Notes: generated from the letters alone by a model not told the origin. Shown: positions 7,501-14,388, numbered from the stretch's first letter. The stretch is 17,422 nt of DNA from Ruminococcus sp. (GCA_017544125.1 JAFYET010000026.1:1-17422); one strand, 5' to 3'. Made by a program: numbers and translations.

Positions 7501-10430
7501 GCATCGTTGACTCTAATGGTGTTGTCATTCACCTTTGTGAAATAGCCGTTTTCAGTGTCTTCGGTAAATGCCGCTTTGTTTTCCTTGGAAGTCTCGTCGA
7601 TAACTACCTTAGCGGAGGTCACTTCCTTGTCAACGTATTCTTTTTTATCGGAGTCATATACCTTAGCGGTAGTCTTGATCTCTTCAACAGTGAATGTCAC
7701 CTCAGAAGGAATGATGTTGTACTCGGTGCTGTTGATCTTGGTGTCAAAGCCTGTCTCAACCAGCTTATATGTACCGGGAACAAGATTGAATGTGCGGTTT
7801 GTTACGCCGCTTGAATCCTTCTTTGATGTCCACGAGTGAACAGCCTTGCCTGTCGATGTATCAATGATAGCAAGCTGAGCACCCTCGACCTCGTCCTGAC
7901 CTGTAATGTCAGCCTTGGAAACCTTTACACCTGTGATAGCTGCTGTGAGCCCTGTGTATACAAAGTGCCACTCAGCGCTCGGCATATTTGCGAAATAGCC
8001 GTCTGTAACTATCCAGCCGGTGCTTGTTGCGGTAGCCTTGGCTATGGAGTCCTCTTTAGGGAGGAGGAATATGCCGGCTGTCTGTGAAAACTCAGCATAC
8101 TCTACCGAGTTAAGGTTCCATACTATGCTTCTTGTAAGATACTGATTGAGCCAGATGTTGTTCTCATCGCCGTCTAATACGTTAGTGCTGCCTCGCTCAC
8201 TGCTCTTGGTATTGATCTCGTTACCGTCTTCATCTACTACTGTAACGATATACTGCTCAAGAGTAACAGCCTTTGTATTCCTGAAGTTGAAGACTACTGT
8301 CTGACCCTCTTTGATAGTGATATGAAGTCTGCCGCTGGTGCCGAGATCGTTAGGATCGATATCATCAGCATCTACATAGAGAGTAGCATCAGCGGGATAG
8401 TTTGAAGTATCTATCGAAGTATAGCCGCTGAGCTTTTCAGGAACTACGTTTGCTGTGTGTGTAACAAGGTCTGCCGATACAGCCTTCATATGCGAGATGC
8501 CGTCTTCAACTACCGCAGTGATAGTGTTTTTGTCCTCATCCTGAATAGCTATGAAGGTTCTGGGATCGGTACGTGTGCGGTAAGCACCGTTATCAGTATG
8601 AAGTATCATACCGTCTCTGCAGCACTTCTCGCCTATCTTGATATATCCGTTATCATCCTTGGGAACAGCATAATCGGACATATCATAGCTCTTATAATTA
8701 TCCTTGGTCGTTTCGGTGATCTCGTTCTTAAACTCGCCGAAATCGCCGATGTAGAAGTGGCCGCCAAATGTGCCCGAAAGGTCAGGCTCGATATACTGCT
8801 CGTTGCCCTGATAATGATTTACAGCGATATTTGTCTCAGCGTGATTGAGCTGCTCATATCTGTCGGCTGTTATACCGAAGTTGATAGAGTTGCCGAGTAT
8901 CGTCTGGAAATTATAATCATTGGTGGCAGTTGCCTTTGTCAGAACGATATGGTCGGTATAAATATCCACCTTGATATTCTTGCCGTCCTTGACATCGTCC
9001 TTCTGACCCTTTGTCTCGGGCTTTGTGGTAAATACATATCCGTTTACCGTGCTGCCCTCCGCAACTACTGCGCAACCCGTTTTATTAAGAACGTTATTGA
9101 CGTTAATATCGCCCTCAGCCTTGATAAGCTGAACTATAACGCCTTTTTCAGAATCGTTGAATCTCTCCTTGGAGTCGCTTCCGTCTCCGTTTATCCAAGG
9201 GGTATTCTCTGTATCCTGGATCTCAAACACATGGCTCTTCTTGCCGCTTATATCTACCTTCTCCAGGTAGTAAGTTTCGCCTGTGCTGTTATGCTGTACA
9301 GTAACAAACAGATAATAGTTCTTTGATGCGGGTATCTCGATATCCTCATCACAGGTAACGTCTACCGAATACTCAACGATCTTTCTTGTGAGTGTTGCAT
9401 GGTAGTACGTATCACTCTCTTCTCTTCCGAACTTGAAGCCGGAAATAACATCAGAGGCTGTGCTGGGGTTTGTTTCCGTACCCATAACATCTCTGTATGT
9501 TGTAAGAGCGTCGGGGCTGTGATAGACACGAACTGACATTTTGTGCTTTGTGCTGTCGTATCTGATAGGGTCGCCCGTCATTGTCGAACCGTCAGTGCCG
9601 TAGGGGTAGAAGTTTGTAAACTTCACCGAAGAGCTTGAATAATTCTTCGGGTCAAACTCCTTAAGGTTCCAGCCGACTATCTCGTTAGAGCTGTTTGCAA
9701 TGGTAGCAAGCACATAGAAGCGGTCGCCATTCACTGTATCTACCTTATCGGGCGTAGTGCCGTCAAAGTCAAATACATTGACCGTAACCTCGTAAGCGTA
9801 GGACGCATTCATTACGATAGTGTCCTTCTTACCGTTGCCGTCGGTGTCCTTGAGCTCGTAGTCGGTAATGCCGAAGCCGCCTACCTCGCTCACTTCCTCA
9901 TAAGGCTGTGAGTTGTTCTCAATGCCATCAACACTAAGATAGTTGATGCTGCTCTTGATGATCGAGCCTTCAAGGAGCATCGTATCGCCCGGCTGTTGCG
10001 GCCAGCCCGACGAAGGCATAAGCGGCGGCCAGCCATCGTCGAATCTTCCCGAAGTCCACACACTGTTTCCCGAGCCTATCGGTATCAGCTTGTAGTGATC
10101 GTGTGTTTCACCGTCACGGTACTGATAACCGCCGTAGCTGCTGTTCTTGCCCTTGGCGTGGACAAGGAGATAGTAGCTGGAGCCGTCAGACTCAGGAACA
10201 ACAGCAGTGCCGTTTGGATCCTTGAAGTTGATCTGTGCTCTGAGAGTGTTTGCGCCGTCCTCGGTGTTGTTTGTCGAACTGTTGTCAAACTTGAACACCG
10301 GCTTTGAAAGCACGATCTCATCATCCGCCTTGACCTGAAGCGGCTTCACAAACGAACCACCGATAGTCGTGGCTGCTAAAGCGGCCGCAGCCAGAAAGCT
10401 GGTGATTCGCTTGCTGATTGGTTTTTTCAT
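4536..10430 (-). CDS. Giant surface adhesin with nine CnaB/SpaA-type domains and sortase-like anchor
   Basis: A 1,964-residue exported protein. The ATG at 10428-10430 has AAAGGA 8 nt upstream and a signal peptide ending at VKA/DD (about residue 36). A TTG six codons earlier would put the ribosome site inside the gene. Regions: an N-terminal head of about 790 residues, with a possible calcium loop DTDGNGKKDT (about 194) and a segment from about 500 to 730 (ILGNSINFGITAD, ending FNFRN) that resembles choice-of-anchor-A domains; nine SpaA/CnaB units starting near residues 833, 985, 1083, 1181, 1278, 1375, 1472, 1570 and 1684; an acidic Asp/Glu/Lys stalk (about 1792-1925); and a sorting signal from N1935 (NAATG, about 19 apolar residues, RKKDED). 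Each unit has SKxD-like, (V/R/K/H)E-containing and closing Asp segments fitting Lys-Asp isopeptide bonds. Expected role: wall-attached fibre for binding host, substrate or partner cells. The ligand is unknown. Confidence 0.92.
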   Translation of the reverse strand: MKKPISKRITSFLAAAALAATTIGGSFVKPLQVKADDEIVLSKPVFKFDNSSTNNTEDGANTLRAQINFKDPNGTAVVPESDGSSYYLLVHAKGKNSSYGGYQYRDGETHDHYKLIPIGSGNSVWTSGRFDDGWPPLMPSSGWPQQPGDTMLLEGSIIKSSINYLSVDGIENNSQPYEEVSEVGGFGITDYELKDTDGNGKKDTIVMNASYAYEVTVNVFDFDGTTPDKVDTVNGDRFYVLATIANSSNEIVGWNLKEFDPKNYSSSSVKFTNFYPYGTDGSTMTGDPIRYDSTKHKMSVRVYHSPDALTTYRDVMGTETNPSTASDVISGFKFGREESDTYYHATLTRKIVEYSVDVTCDEDIEIPASKNYYLFVTVQHNSTGETYYLEKVDISGKKSHVFEIQDTENTPWINGDGSDSKERFNDSEKGVIVQLIKAEGDINVNNVLNKTGCAVVAEGSTVNGYVFTTKPETKGQKDDVKDGKNIKVDIYTDHIVLTKATATNDYNFQTILGNSINFGITADRYEQLNHAETNIAVNHYQGNEQYIEPDLSGTFGGHFYIGDFGEFKNEITETTKDNYKSYDMSDYAVPKDDNGYIKIGEKCCRDGMILHTDNGAYRTRTDPRTFIAIQDEDKNTITAVVEDGISHMKAVSADLVTHTANVVPEKLSGYTSIDTSNYPADATLYVDADDIDPNDLGTSGRLHITIKEGQTVVFNFRNTKAVTLEQYIVTVVDEDGNEINTKSSERGSTNVLDGDENNIWLNQYLTRSIVWNLNSVEYAEFSQTAGIFLLPKEDSIAKATATSTGWIVTDGYFANMPSAEWHFVYTGLTAAITGVKVSKADITGQDEVEGAQLAIIDTSTGKAVHSWTSKKDSSGVTNRTFNLVPGTYKLVETGFDTKINSTEYNIIPSEVTFTVEEIKTTAKVYDSDKKEYVDKEVTSAKVVIDETSKENKAAFTEDTENGYFTKVNDNTIRVNDAEKSSDTGLSVEISKVDITSKKEVAGATLQVLDSNGGLVKQWTSTDKPVKITGLSEGIQYTLRETVAPDGYTIAADTVFNVSPNGSVITQGTVTEGGVLLVEDSLTKVKISKVDITDKTEVAGAHIQILDEAGDVVEEWDSEKTAHEITGLKTGVTYTLRETVAPDGYTIASDTTFSIDVHGNVTTSGNKTQDGVLLVEDAKTKVKVSKRDIAGSEELAGATIQILDADNKIADEWVSKSGNIHEIEGLKTGVTYTLHEEVAPDGYTVATDTTFTIDEQGNVTTTGSITRDGILLINDTKTKISVSKVDITTEEEVSGAELKILDKDGTVVREWISAKGAEVIEGLKVNTEYTLRETVAPEGYTIAADTTFTIDKTGKVTSSGTVTEGGVLLVKDALTSVKISKVDVNGQQEVEGAVIQILDKEDNIVDEWTSTKKVHEIKGLKTGEEYTLHETVAPEGYTIATETTFTIDKTGKVTSTGTVTEGGVLLVEDAKTVVKVSKVDIADGKELEGATIQILDEDDNVVDEWTSTKDVHEIEGLKVNTEYTLRETVAPKGYKVATDTTFTIDETGKVTSTGTVTEGGVLLVEDTAINDTTVTISKKSVTDETELEGAELTIFDDKNNEVAKWTSGKTAKEVTLKDGTYTLKETGDEFTFGGKTYKVTESYVTFTVKDGKVTSSTPKSANDGGKASADNDKKVFTISDASTADTVMTISKKEINGKDELEGAELTIFDENGNVVEKWTSGKTAKTVTLKDGTYTLKETGDEFTVGNKTYKVTDSTVEFTVEDGVVTSSKVTDGTIGKITVDGTNITVEDVYEEKKDDDEKKDDEDQKTDDEQKSDDEKKDDEDQKTDDEQKSDDEKKDDEDQKTDDEQKSDDEKKDDEDKKSDDDKTSDDGQNTDDEDDKKDDKSDSDSDSDSADDSNTGSGDANTNDSSTSDGNDNAGEENGSGSASTTGTDNAATGTGTALPAALALACGAVIIFRKKDED
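4539..4628 (-). other. Non-canonical cell-wall sorting signal (NAATG)
   Basis: The last 30 residues run NAATG, an apolar stretch (TGTALPAALALACGAVIIF) and RKKDED, the three-part layout of a sortase substrate. The usual LPxTG is absent. NAATG would be a variant of the NPxTG/LPxTG class. No sortase gene is in the window. Confidence 0.6.
4861..5053 (-). repeat. 54-bp tandem repeat encoding an acidic 18-residue stalk unit
   Basis: Three near-identical 54-bp copies begin at 4861, 4915 and 4969 (each marked by TCCTTCTT on the plus strand), with a further partial copy from 5023 and degenerate copies toward 4800. The repeat is in frame inside the adhesin and encodes the unit EKKDDEDQKTDDEQKSDD. Copies differ by single, mostly silent bases. 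This suggests recent duplication and possible length variation of the stalk. Confidence 0.9.
5040..7935 (-). repeat. Nine tandem CnaB/SpaA domain-coding units (six of about 293 bp)
   Basis: Units start near plus-strand positions 7933, 7478, 7183, 6890, 6597, 6306, 6014, 5719 and 5379. Units 2 to 7 have a steady 97-98-residue period and share SKVDI, GATIQILD, EWTS, ETVAPDGY(T), TTFTID and GGVLLVEDA segments. Units 1, 8 and 9 are more divergent. DNA identity between neighbouring units is high enough to allow recombination, yet protein drift is visible. Confidence 0.9.
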
Positions 10431-10438
10431 AACCTCAT

Positions 10439-10444
10439 TCCTTT
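10439..10444 (-). promoter_or_regulatory. Ribosome-binding site that decides the adhesin start
   Basis: AAAGGA on the minus strand, 8 nt before the ATG at 10430. It argues against the in-frame TTG at 10448, which lies just upstream of this site and would leave it within the coding sequence. Confidence 0.65.
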
Positions 10445-10468
10445 CCAAAATAAATTATAACATTCTGT

Positions 10469-10520
10469 GTATTTGTTTTGCGCACAATTCTATAGGGAAT
10501 ACCCAGAATACTACAAATAC
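10469..10520 (-). promoter_or_regulatory. Nested dyads at the adhesin transcription start and leader
   Basis: An outer perfect 8-bp inverted repeat (GTATTTGT at 10469-10476, ACAAATAC at 10513-10520) overlaps the expected start near 10514. Inside it, ATTCT/AGAAT (10487-10509) encloses GGG-AATA-CCC. The inner part can fold in the leader RNA. The outer part is mainly a DNA-level dyad and could be an operator. It does not match a cyclic-di-GMP riboswitch. Confidence 0.4.
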
Positions 10521-10549
10521 ATTATACCATATATAAAGGACTTTTTCAA
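10521..10549 (-). promoter_or_regulatory. Sigma-A promoter of the giant adhesin
   Basis: On the minus strand TTGAAA (10544-10549), 17 bp, TATAAT (10521-10526). Predicted start near 10514 gives a leader of about 84 nt. Confidence 0.75.
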
Positions 10550-10675
10550 TAATTTTACACTATCATAATTATAGATTTTTTTTGAAGTCATTTGTGCAAC
10601 TTGTACAGACAGCAGACAACATTATCGTGTAAAGCGTAGAATTTCAAACGTTTTCATTTTTCACATTTTCGTGAT

Positions 10676-10735
10676 AAAAAGCCCCGTAAACAGCGCATTT
10701 TCGGGCTTTTCCAAGCGTCGGGCTTTTTGCCCGCC
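10676..10735 (-). terminator. Double GC hairpin, probable terminator
   Basis: AAAAGCCC (10677-10684) pairs with GGGCTTTT (10703-10710), and CGGGC-TTTTT-GCCCG lies beside it (10719-10733). On the minus strand the first stem ends in CTTTTT. It can stop transcription coming from the mntP side and works in both directions by sequence. Confidence 0.6.
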
Positions 10736-10762
10736 ACAGAAATTTGTATTGTTTTTCTTGTA

Positions 10763-10791
10763 TTGATAAGAACATTTTACATTACTATAAT
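10763..10791 (+). promoter_or_regulatory. Orphan plus-strand sigma-A-like promoter
   Basis: TTGATA (10763-10768), exactly 17 bp, TATAAT (10786-10791). No plus-strand gene follows until 12430. A transcript from about 10798 would run across 10800-10990 and then antisense into mntP. The region is AT-rich, so a chance match is possible. Confidence 0.4.
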
Positions 10792-10914
10792 GATATTATT
10801 CTATAATATTTTAATATAAACAACGAATTGCTCGTTTTGCGCCAAATCTCGCACATTTGATGAAAAAGTAAAAACATATACCCGTTATAGGGAACAAAAA
10901 TACCCATAATATGG

Positions 10915-10970
10915 AAAAGGTACCGTCCCCGCAAGCAATGACCTTAATGATCATCACCGAAGGCGATACC
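10915..10970 (-). terminator. Stem-loop after mntP, possible weak terminator or 3' structure
   Basis: On the minus strand GGTATCG (10964-10970) pairs with CGGTACC (10919-10925) including one G-U, followed by TTTT. The 38-nt interior can form smaller stems. The G-U pair fits only the minus-strand RNA, which supports an RNA from mntP. Its long loop makes it a poor simple terminator. Confidence 0.4.
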
Positions 10971-10992
10971 TCAATCATGTATTATTTTACTG

Positions 10993-11586
10993 TCATAAAA
11001 CCCCCGTCAGGAATATCTCCAGCCCGATGCCTATAAGTATCACGCCGCCGAGGATAGATGCCTTGCCCGAGAATTTCATGCCCACACGCTTGCCTATCTC
11101 GATGCCTGCGGTGCATACCACAAAGGTCACAAGAGCTATCAGCAGCACGCACACCAGCGCCGATGTAAGGCTGTAATCGGCTATCGTAAAGCCCACCGAC
11201 AGCGCATCAATAGACGTAGCTATCGCCTGTATCAGCAGCACCTTCGGGGTCAGGCGCTGAGGTTTGCCCTCGTCGCCGCCGCCCTTTATGCCCTCGATGA
11301 GCAGGCTGCCGCCTATGTAGAGGAGCAGCACCAGTGCTATCCACGGCACAGCCTTTTGCAGCTTGGTAAAGTAGCTCACCACAGTCCTTACGCAGACCCA
11401 GCCTATAAGCGGCATAAGCGCCTGAAAAAAGGCAAACGCCCCCGCTATGGCACAAGCCTTGAACCGCCGCAGCTTCGGCTCATTCAGCCCGTTTGCCAGC
11501 GACACCGAGAATGCGTCCATAGCAAGCCCCACACCCAGCAGCAGGCTGTTGAAAATAAACAGTATATCCAATATTTCACTTCGCAA
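10993..11586 (-). CDS. mntP: MntP-type manganese efflux pump
   Basis: A 197-residue polytopic membrane protein of about six helices. The two hallmark repeats of MntP (formerly DUF204) are present: GLAMDAFSVS at residues 20-29 and ATSIDALSVGF at 123-133. Each carries the membrane-embedded Asp thought to take part in metal transport. MntP proteins export Mn2+ from the cytoplasm and protect against manganese overload. Length is usual for the family (about 185-195). The start is uncertain: the open frame begins with TTG at 11586 directly after a stop, with no clear ribosome site. A second TTG at 11571 is a possible alternative. No ATG fits until residue 23. The promoter lies very close (start near 11598), so the leader is only about 12-27 nt. 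That leaves no room for the yybP-ykoY manganese riboswitch that often controls this gene. Confidence 0.88.
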   Translation of the reverse strand: MRSEILDILFIFNSLLLGVGLAMDAFSVSLANGLNEPKLRRFKACAIAGAFAFFQALMPLIGWVCVRTVVSYFTKLQKAVPWIALVLLLYIGGSLLIEGIKGGGDEGKPQRLTPKVLLIQAIATSIDALSVGFTIADYSLTSALVCVLLIALVTFVVCTAGIEIGKRVGMKFSGKASILGGVILIGIGLEIFLTGVL

Positions 11587-11603
11587 TCATTTTGGGATAT
11601 ACT
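11561..11603 (-). promoter_or_regulatory. Perfect 9-bp inverted repeat bracketing the mntP start
   Basis: AGTATATCC (11561-11569) and GGATATACT (11595-11603) are perfect complements 25 bp apart. One arm overlaps the expected transcription start (about 11598), the other lies just inside the gene. Arm centres are 34 bp apart, close to three helical turns. A repressor pair or a start-region RNA stem is possible. A metal regulator is an inference from the gene only. Confidence 0.4.
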
Positions 11604-11604
11604 C

Positions 11605-11633
11605 ATTTTATCACGCCACGTTCAGTTAGTCAA
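11605..11633 (-). promoter_or_regulatory. Sigma-A promoter of mntP
   Basis: On the minus strand TTGACT (11628-11633), 17 bp, TAAAAT (11605-11610). Predicted start near 11598, only a few nucleotides before the coding frame opens. Confidence 0.7.
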
Positions 11634-11652
11634 GGGTAAAAATGGCGTAATA

Positions 11653-11671
11653 CGGCGAAAAAGGTTCGCCG
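11653..11671 (-). terminator. Hairpin after the four-helix membrane protein gene
   Basis: CGGCGAA (11653-11659) pairs with TTCGCCG (11665-11671) around 5 nt, 18 nt after the stop at 11689. The following T-run on the minus strand is delayed and interrupted, so termination may be weak. Confidence 0.45.
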
Positions 11672-11688
11672 CAGGTGCTCCTTAACTG

Positions 11689-12180
11689 TTAACTGTTCAG
11701 GTGTCTGCGCAGAAGTATGCCGGCGAGGGAAACTACGATTATGCTGCCGCCCGAATCGGGTGAGCGCAGGGCGCTGTATATCACAAGGGTGAAAGCGCAG
11801 ATAAACGCCACCACACGCCAGATGTGCGCCATGCCGTCAATGAACGCCGAGCGCCTCTGCCTGCCTGCCGATTCAAGGAATATCAGCGTCAGAAAGCCCA
11901 TAGCCGCAAGATAGCACCCCGCCGCCGTGAATGACCCCGTCTGTAAGCCTATCAGCTGCCCTATTTTGAGTATCATAGCAAAGATAAGCCCGTCGCAGGT
12001 GACTATCAGCCCCGCAGCCCCCGCCGAGAAAAGCCTCTCGTTGCGCAGCTGCTCTCTTTTGCGCTGTATCTGTGCTTTGGTCGTTACCTTTATCACGGGC
12101 GGCTCATACTCCTCACGCCCCGCTGTCTCGTCATATGCAAGTGATGAATTATAGTCGATAATTATGTGTTTTGCACTCAT
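11689..12180 (-). CDS. Four-helix membrane protein of unknown function
   Basis: A 163-residue protein with a polar, charged N-terminal segment (1-50, ending in a Lys/Arg-rich helix QRKREQLRNERL). Four predicted membrane helices follow at about 52-73, 84-103, 119-137 and 144-157. A short basic loop (GRQRR, 106-110) between helices 2 and 3 and the basic C-terminal RRH place the termini and that loop on the cytoplasmic side. No catalytic motif is visible and I do not recognise the family. The ATG has AAAGGAGG about 8 nt upstream. It has its own near-consensus promoter, divergent from bipA across about 250 bp. It lies upstream of mntP on the same strand, but mntP also has its own promoter, so a functional link is not shown. 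Confidence 0.8.
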   Translation of the reverse strand: MSAKHIIIDYNSSLAYDETAGREEYEPPVIKVTTKAQIQRKREQLRNERLFSAGAAGLIVTCDGLIFAMILKIGQLIGLQTGSFTAAGCYLAAMGFLTLIFLESAGRQRRSAFIDGMAHIWRVVAFICAFTLVIYSALRSPDSGGSIIVVSLAGILLRRHLNS

Positions 12181-12234
12181 TTTCTTTTCCTCCTTTTATA
12201 CAGTACATACGTTTTGTTTTCGCTCTTCAAGTGT

Positions 12235-12262
12235 ATTATAACACAGAATCGGGATTTGTCAA
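12235..12262 (-). promoter_or_regulatory. Sigma-A promoter of the four-helix membrane protein
   Basis: On the minus strand TTGACA (12257-12262), 16 bp, TATAAT (12235-12240). It is divergent from, and about 80 bp away from, the bipA promoter. Confidence 0.75.
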
Positions 12263-12344
12263 TGCAAAATTTTGGACAGTTAAGTCACTTCCTGCCGATT
12301 TGTTGAAAAAATTTGAACTTTGTGAAAAATAAATAAATTCCGCC

Positions 12345-12373
12345 TTGACATTTTGGTTAAAAAGCATTATAAT
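12345..12373 (+). promoter_or_regulatory. Perfect-consensus sigma-A promoter of bipA
   Basis: TTGACA (12345-12350), 17 bp, TATAAT (12368-12373). Predicted start near 12380, leader of about 50 nt. Confidence 0.85.
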
Positions 12374-12414
12374 ATTTTTCGGTGTTTAATAAGGTATATA
12401 AGACGTATATTGAC

Positions 12415-12420
12415 GGAAGG
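12415..12420 (+). promoter_or_regulatory. Ribosome-binding site that decides the bipA start
   Basis: GGAAGG lies 9 nt before the ATG at 12430. It rules against the in-frame GTG at 12382, which would sit at the transcription start and add 16 residues not usual in the family. Confidence 0.75.
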
Positions 12421-12429
12421 ACGAGGAAA

Positions 12430-14247
12430 ATGGTAAGAGAAGACTTAAGAAACGTAGCTATCATCGCTCACGTTGACCACGGCAAGACAACTCTTGTTGA
12501 TGAGATGTTAAAGCAGAGCGGCACTTTCAGAGAGAACCAGGTAGTAAACGACAGAGTAATGGACTCAAACGACATCGAGCGTGAAAGAGGCATAACCATT
12601 CTTGCCAAGAACACCTCGATATTCTATAAGGACGTAAAGATAAATGTCATCGACACCCCCGGCCACGCCGATTTCGGCGGCGAGGTAGAGCGTGTGCTCA
12701 AAATGGTAAACGGCGTTATACTGCTCGTTGACGCAGCAGAGGGTCCTATGCCGCAGACACGCTTCGTGCTCCAGAAAGCACTTGAAATGGGTCACAAGAT
12801 AATAGTTGTAGTAAATAAGATCGACCGCCCCGACGCAAGGCTTGACGAGGTGGGCGACGAGGTGCTCGAGCTTCTGTTAGACCTTGATGCAAGCGAGGAG
12901 CAGCTCGAATCCCCCATTCTCTACTGCTCGGGCAGAGACGGTACAGCATCTATGTCCCCCAACGAGCCGGGAACAGATATGGTGCCGCTCTTCGATCAGA
13001 TACTCTCCTATATCCCCGCTCCCGAGGTAGACACCGAGGGCTCGATGCAGATGCTCGTTTCCTCTATCGACTATAACGAGTATGTCGGCAGAATAGCCAT
13101 AGGCAGAGTTGAGCGTGGCGAGATAAAGGTCAACCAGGAAGTCACCGTAGGCGACTACCACGAAACCAAGAAGCAGTACCGTGGCAAGATAGTTACTATC
13201 TACCAGATAGAGGGCTTGAAGCGTGTTCCCTGCGACAGCGCAAAGGCAGGCGACATCGTCTGCATAAGCGGTATAGAGGACATCACCATAGGCGATACCA
13301 TATGCAACTTCGGTGAGTTCGAGGCTGTGCCTTTTGTAAAGATATCCGAGCCGACAGTTGAGATGACCTTCTCGGTAAACGATTCGCCTTTCGCAGGCAG
13401 AGAGGGCAAGTATGTTACCTCACGCCACCTGCGTGACAGGCTCTTCAAGGAGCTGTTAAAGGACGTATCACTGCGTGTTTCCGAGACGGATTCCACCGAC
13501 TCGTTCAGGGTAGCAGGCAGAGGTGAGATGCACCTGTCAATACTTATCGAGAATATGAGAAGAGAGGGCTACGAGCTGGGCGTTTCCACCCCCCGTGTGC
13601 TCTACCGTGAGATAGAGGGCAAGCTCAACGAGCCTATCGAGCGCCTTGATATAGACGTTCCCGAGGACTGCGTAGGCTCTGTTATGGAAAAGCTCGGCGC
13701 ACGAAAGGGCGAGCTCACACAGATGGCACCCGTGGGCAGCAGAATGAGGCTTGAATTCCTTATCCCCGCAAGAGGTCTTTTCGGCTACAAGAGCGAATTC
13801 CTCACCGACACCAAGGGTGAGGGCATCATGTCAAGCGTTTTTGACAGCTACCAGCCTTACAAGGGCGATATCCCCAAGCGTGCAACAGGCTCGCTGGTAG
13901 CGTTTGAAACAGGCGAGGCTGTTACCTACGGTCTTTACAACGCTCAGGAGAGGGGCGAGCTGTTCATCAAGGCAGGCACCCCCGTATACGAGGGCATGAT
14001 AGTAGGCGCTTCCCCCAAGCAGGAGGACTTAGTCGTTAACGTGTGCAAGAAAAAGCACCTGACCAACACCCGTGCAAGCGGCAGCGACGATGCTCTCAGG
14101 CTTATCCCGCCCCGTGTGCTCAGCTTAGAGGACAGCCTTGAATTCTTAGCAGACGATGAGCTTTTGGAAGTAACACCCAAGAACATCAGGATAAGAAAGA
14201 AGACCCTCAGCAACACCCAGCGTGCCAAGGACAGGGCAAAGCTGTAA
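12430..14247 (+). CDS. typA: Ribosome-associated translational GTPase BipA/TypA
   Basis: A 605-residue translation-factor GTPase, full length for BipA (about 600-615). Nucleotide-binding motifs are intact: G1 AHVDHGKT (13-20), the switch RERGITI (51-57), G3 DTPGH (75-79) and G4 NKID (129-132). The EF-G-like beta-barrel and alpha/beta domains follow ([14 protein letters not shown], then [31 protein letters not shown]), and the BipA-specific C-terminal part contains [20 protein letters not shown]. BipA binds the 70S ribosome in the A-site region and assists large-subunit assembly and stress or cold adaptation in the cytoplasm. The start at 12430 is set by GGAAGG 9 nt upstream and matches usual BipA N-termini. 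It is a single-gene unit with a perfect promoter and a strong terminator. It is a housekeeping marker in an otherwise envelope-rich window. Confidence 0.97.
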   Translation: MVREDLRNVAIIAHVDHGKTTLVDEMLKQSGTFRENQVVNDRVMDSNDIERERGITILAKNTSIFYKDVKINVIDTPGHADFGGEVERVLKMVNGVILLVDAAEGPMPQTRFVLQKALEMGHKIIVVVNKIDRPDARLDEVGDEVLELLLDLDASEEQLESPILYCSGRDGTASMSPNEPGTDMVPLFDQILSYIPAPEVDTEGSMQMLVSSIDYNEYVGRIAIGRVERGEIKVNQEVTVGDYHETKKQYRGKIVTIYQIEGLKRVPCDSAKAGDIVCISGIEDITIGDTICNFGEFEAVPFVKISEPTVEMTFSVNDSPFAGREGKYVTSRHLRDRLFKELLKDVSLRVSETDSTDSFRVAGRGEMHLSILIENMRREGYELGVSTPRVLYREIEGKLNEPIERLDIDVPEDCVGSVMEKLGARKGELTQMAPVGSRMRLEFLIPARGLFGYKSEFLTDTKGEGIMSSVFDSYQPYKGDIPKRATGSLVAFETGEAVTYGLYNAQERGELFIKAGTPVYEGMIVGASPKQEDLVVNVCKKKHLTNTRASGSDDALRLIPPRVLSLEDSLEFLADDELLEVTPKNIRIRKKTLSNTQRAKDRAKL

Positions 14248-14259
14248 TAAATAACACAC

Positions 14260-14296
14260 AGAGGTATCGCAGCTATTGCGCATACCTCTCTTTTTT
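14260..14296 (+). terminator. Terminator of typA
   Basis: AGAGGTAT-CGCA pairs with TGCG-C-ATACCTCT around GCTAT (one bulged C), followed by CTTTTTT. It starts 12 nt after the stop. Confidence 0.9.
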
Positions 14297-14388
14297 GCCC
14301 GAGTGCGGGTGTATATAGTTATTTCTGTTTAAATTGCTAAATAATTCATCTATTTGTTTGTGCAGGGTGATAAATCGTGTCTGGGTTA

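Larger units (their letters stand above)
10431..10992. other. AT-rich intergenic region between adhesin and mntP genes
   Basis: This 562-bp gap has no convincing gene. From left to right it holds the adhesin ribosome site (10439-10444), a 5'-leader hairpin (10487-10509) within a wider dyad (10469-10520), the adhesin promoter (10521-10549), two GC-rich hairpins that look like terminators (10676-10735), an orphan plus-strand promoter (10763-10791), a very AT-rich stretch (about 10740-10915) and a GC-richer stem-loop (10915-10970) just after the mntP stop. Confidence 0.7.

Noticed and set aside
8457..9326. A 289-codon open frame on the plus strand inside the adhesin, and other long frames opposite it.
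   Set aside because: They lie antisense to a long, clearly coding repeat protein, lack ribosome sites, and their composition mirrors the adhesin codons.
10431..10520. Possible cyclic-di-GMP riboswitch before the adhesin.
   Set aside because: The leader is about 84 nt and lacks the conserved core of either known class; only simple nested stems are seen.
10811..10978. A 55-codon minus-strand frame after mntP with one hydrophobic segment.
   Set aside because: No ribosome site precedes the ATG, and its first third coincides with a stem-loop that fits the mntP 3' end. A real small membrane protein is not excluded, but it is not supported.
10911..11035. A short plus-strand frame beginning MEKVPSPQAM.
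   Set aside because: No ribosome site, and half of it lies antisense to the mntP end. I kept only the promoter and the possible transcript as a finding.
11587..11690. Possible yybP-ykoY manganese riboswitch before mntP.
   Set aside because: The promoter is too close to the coding frame and none of the riboswitch core sequence is present.
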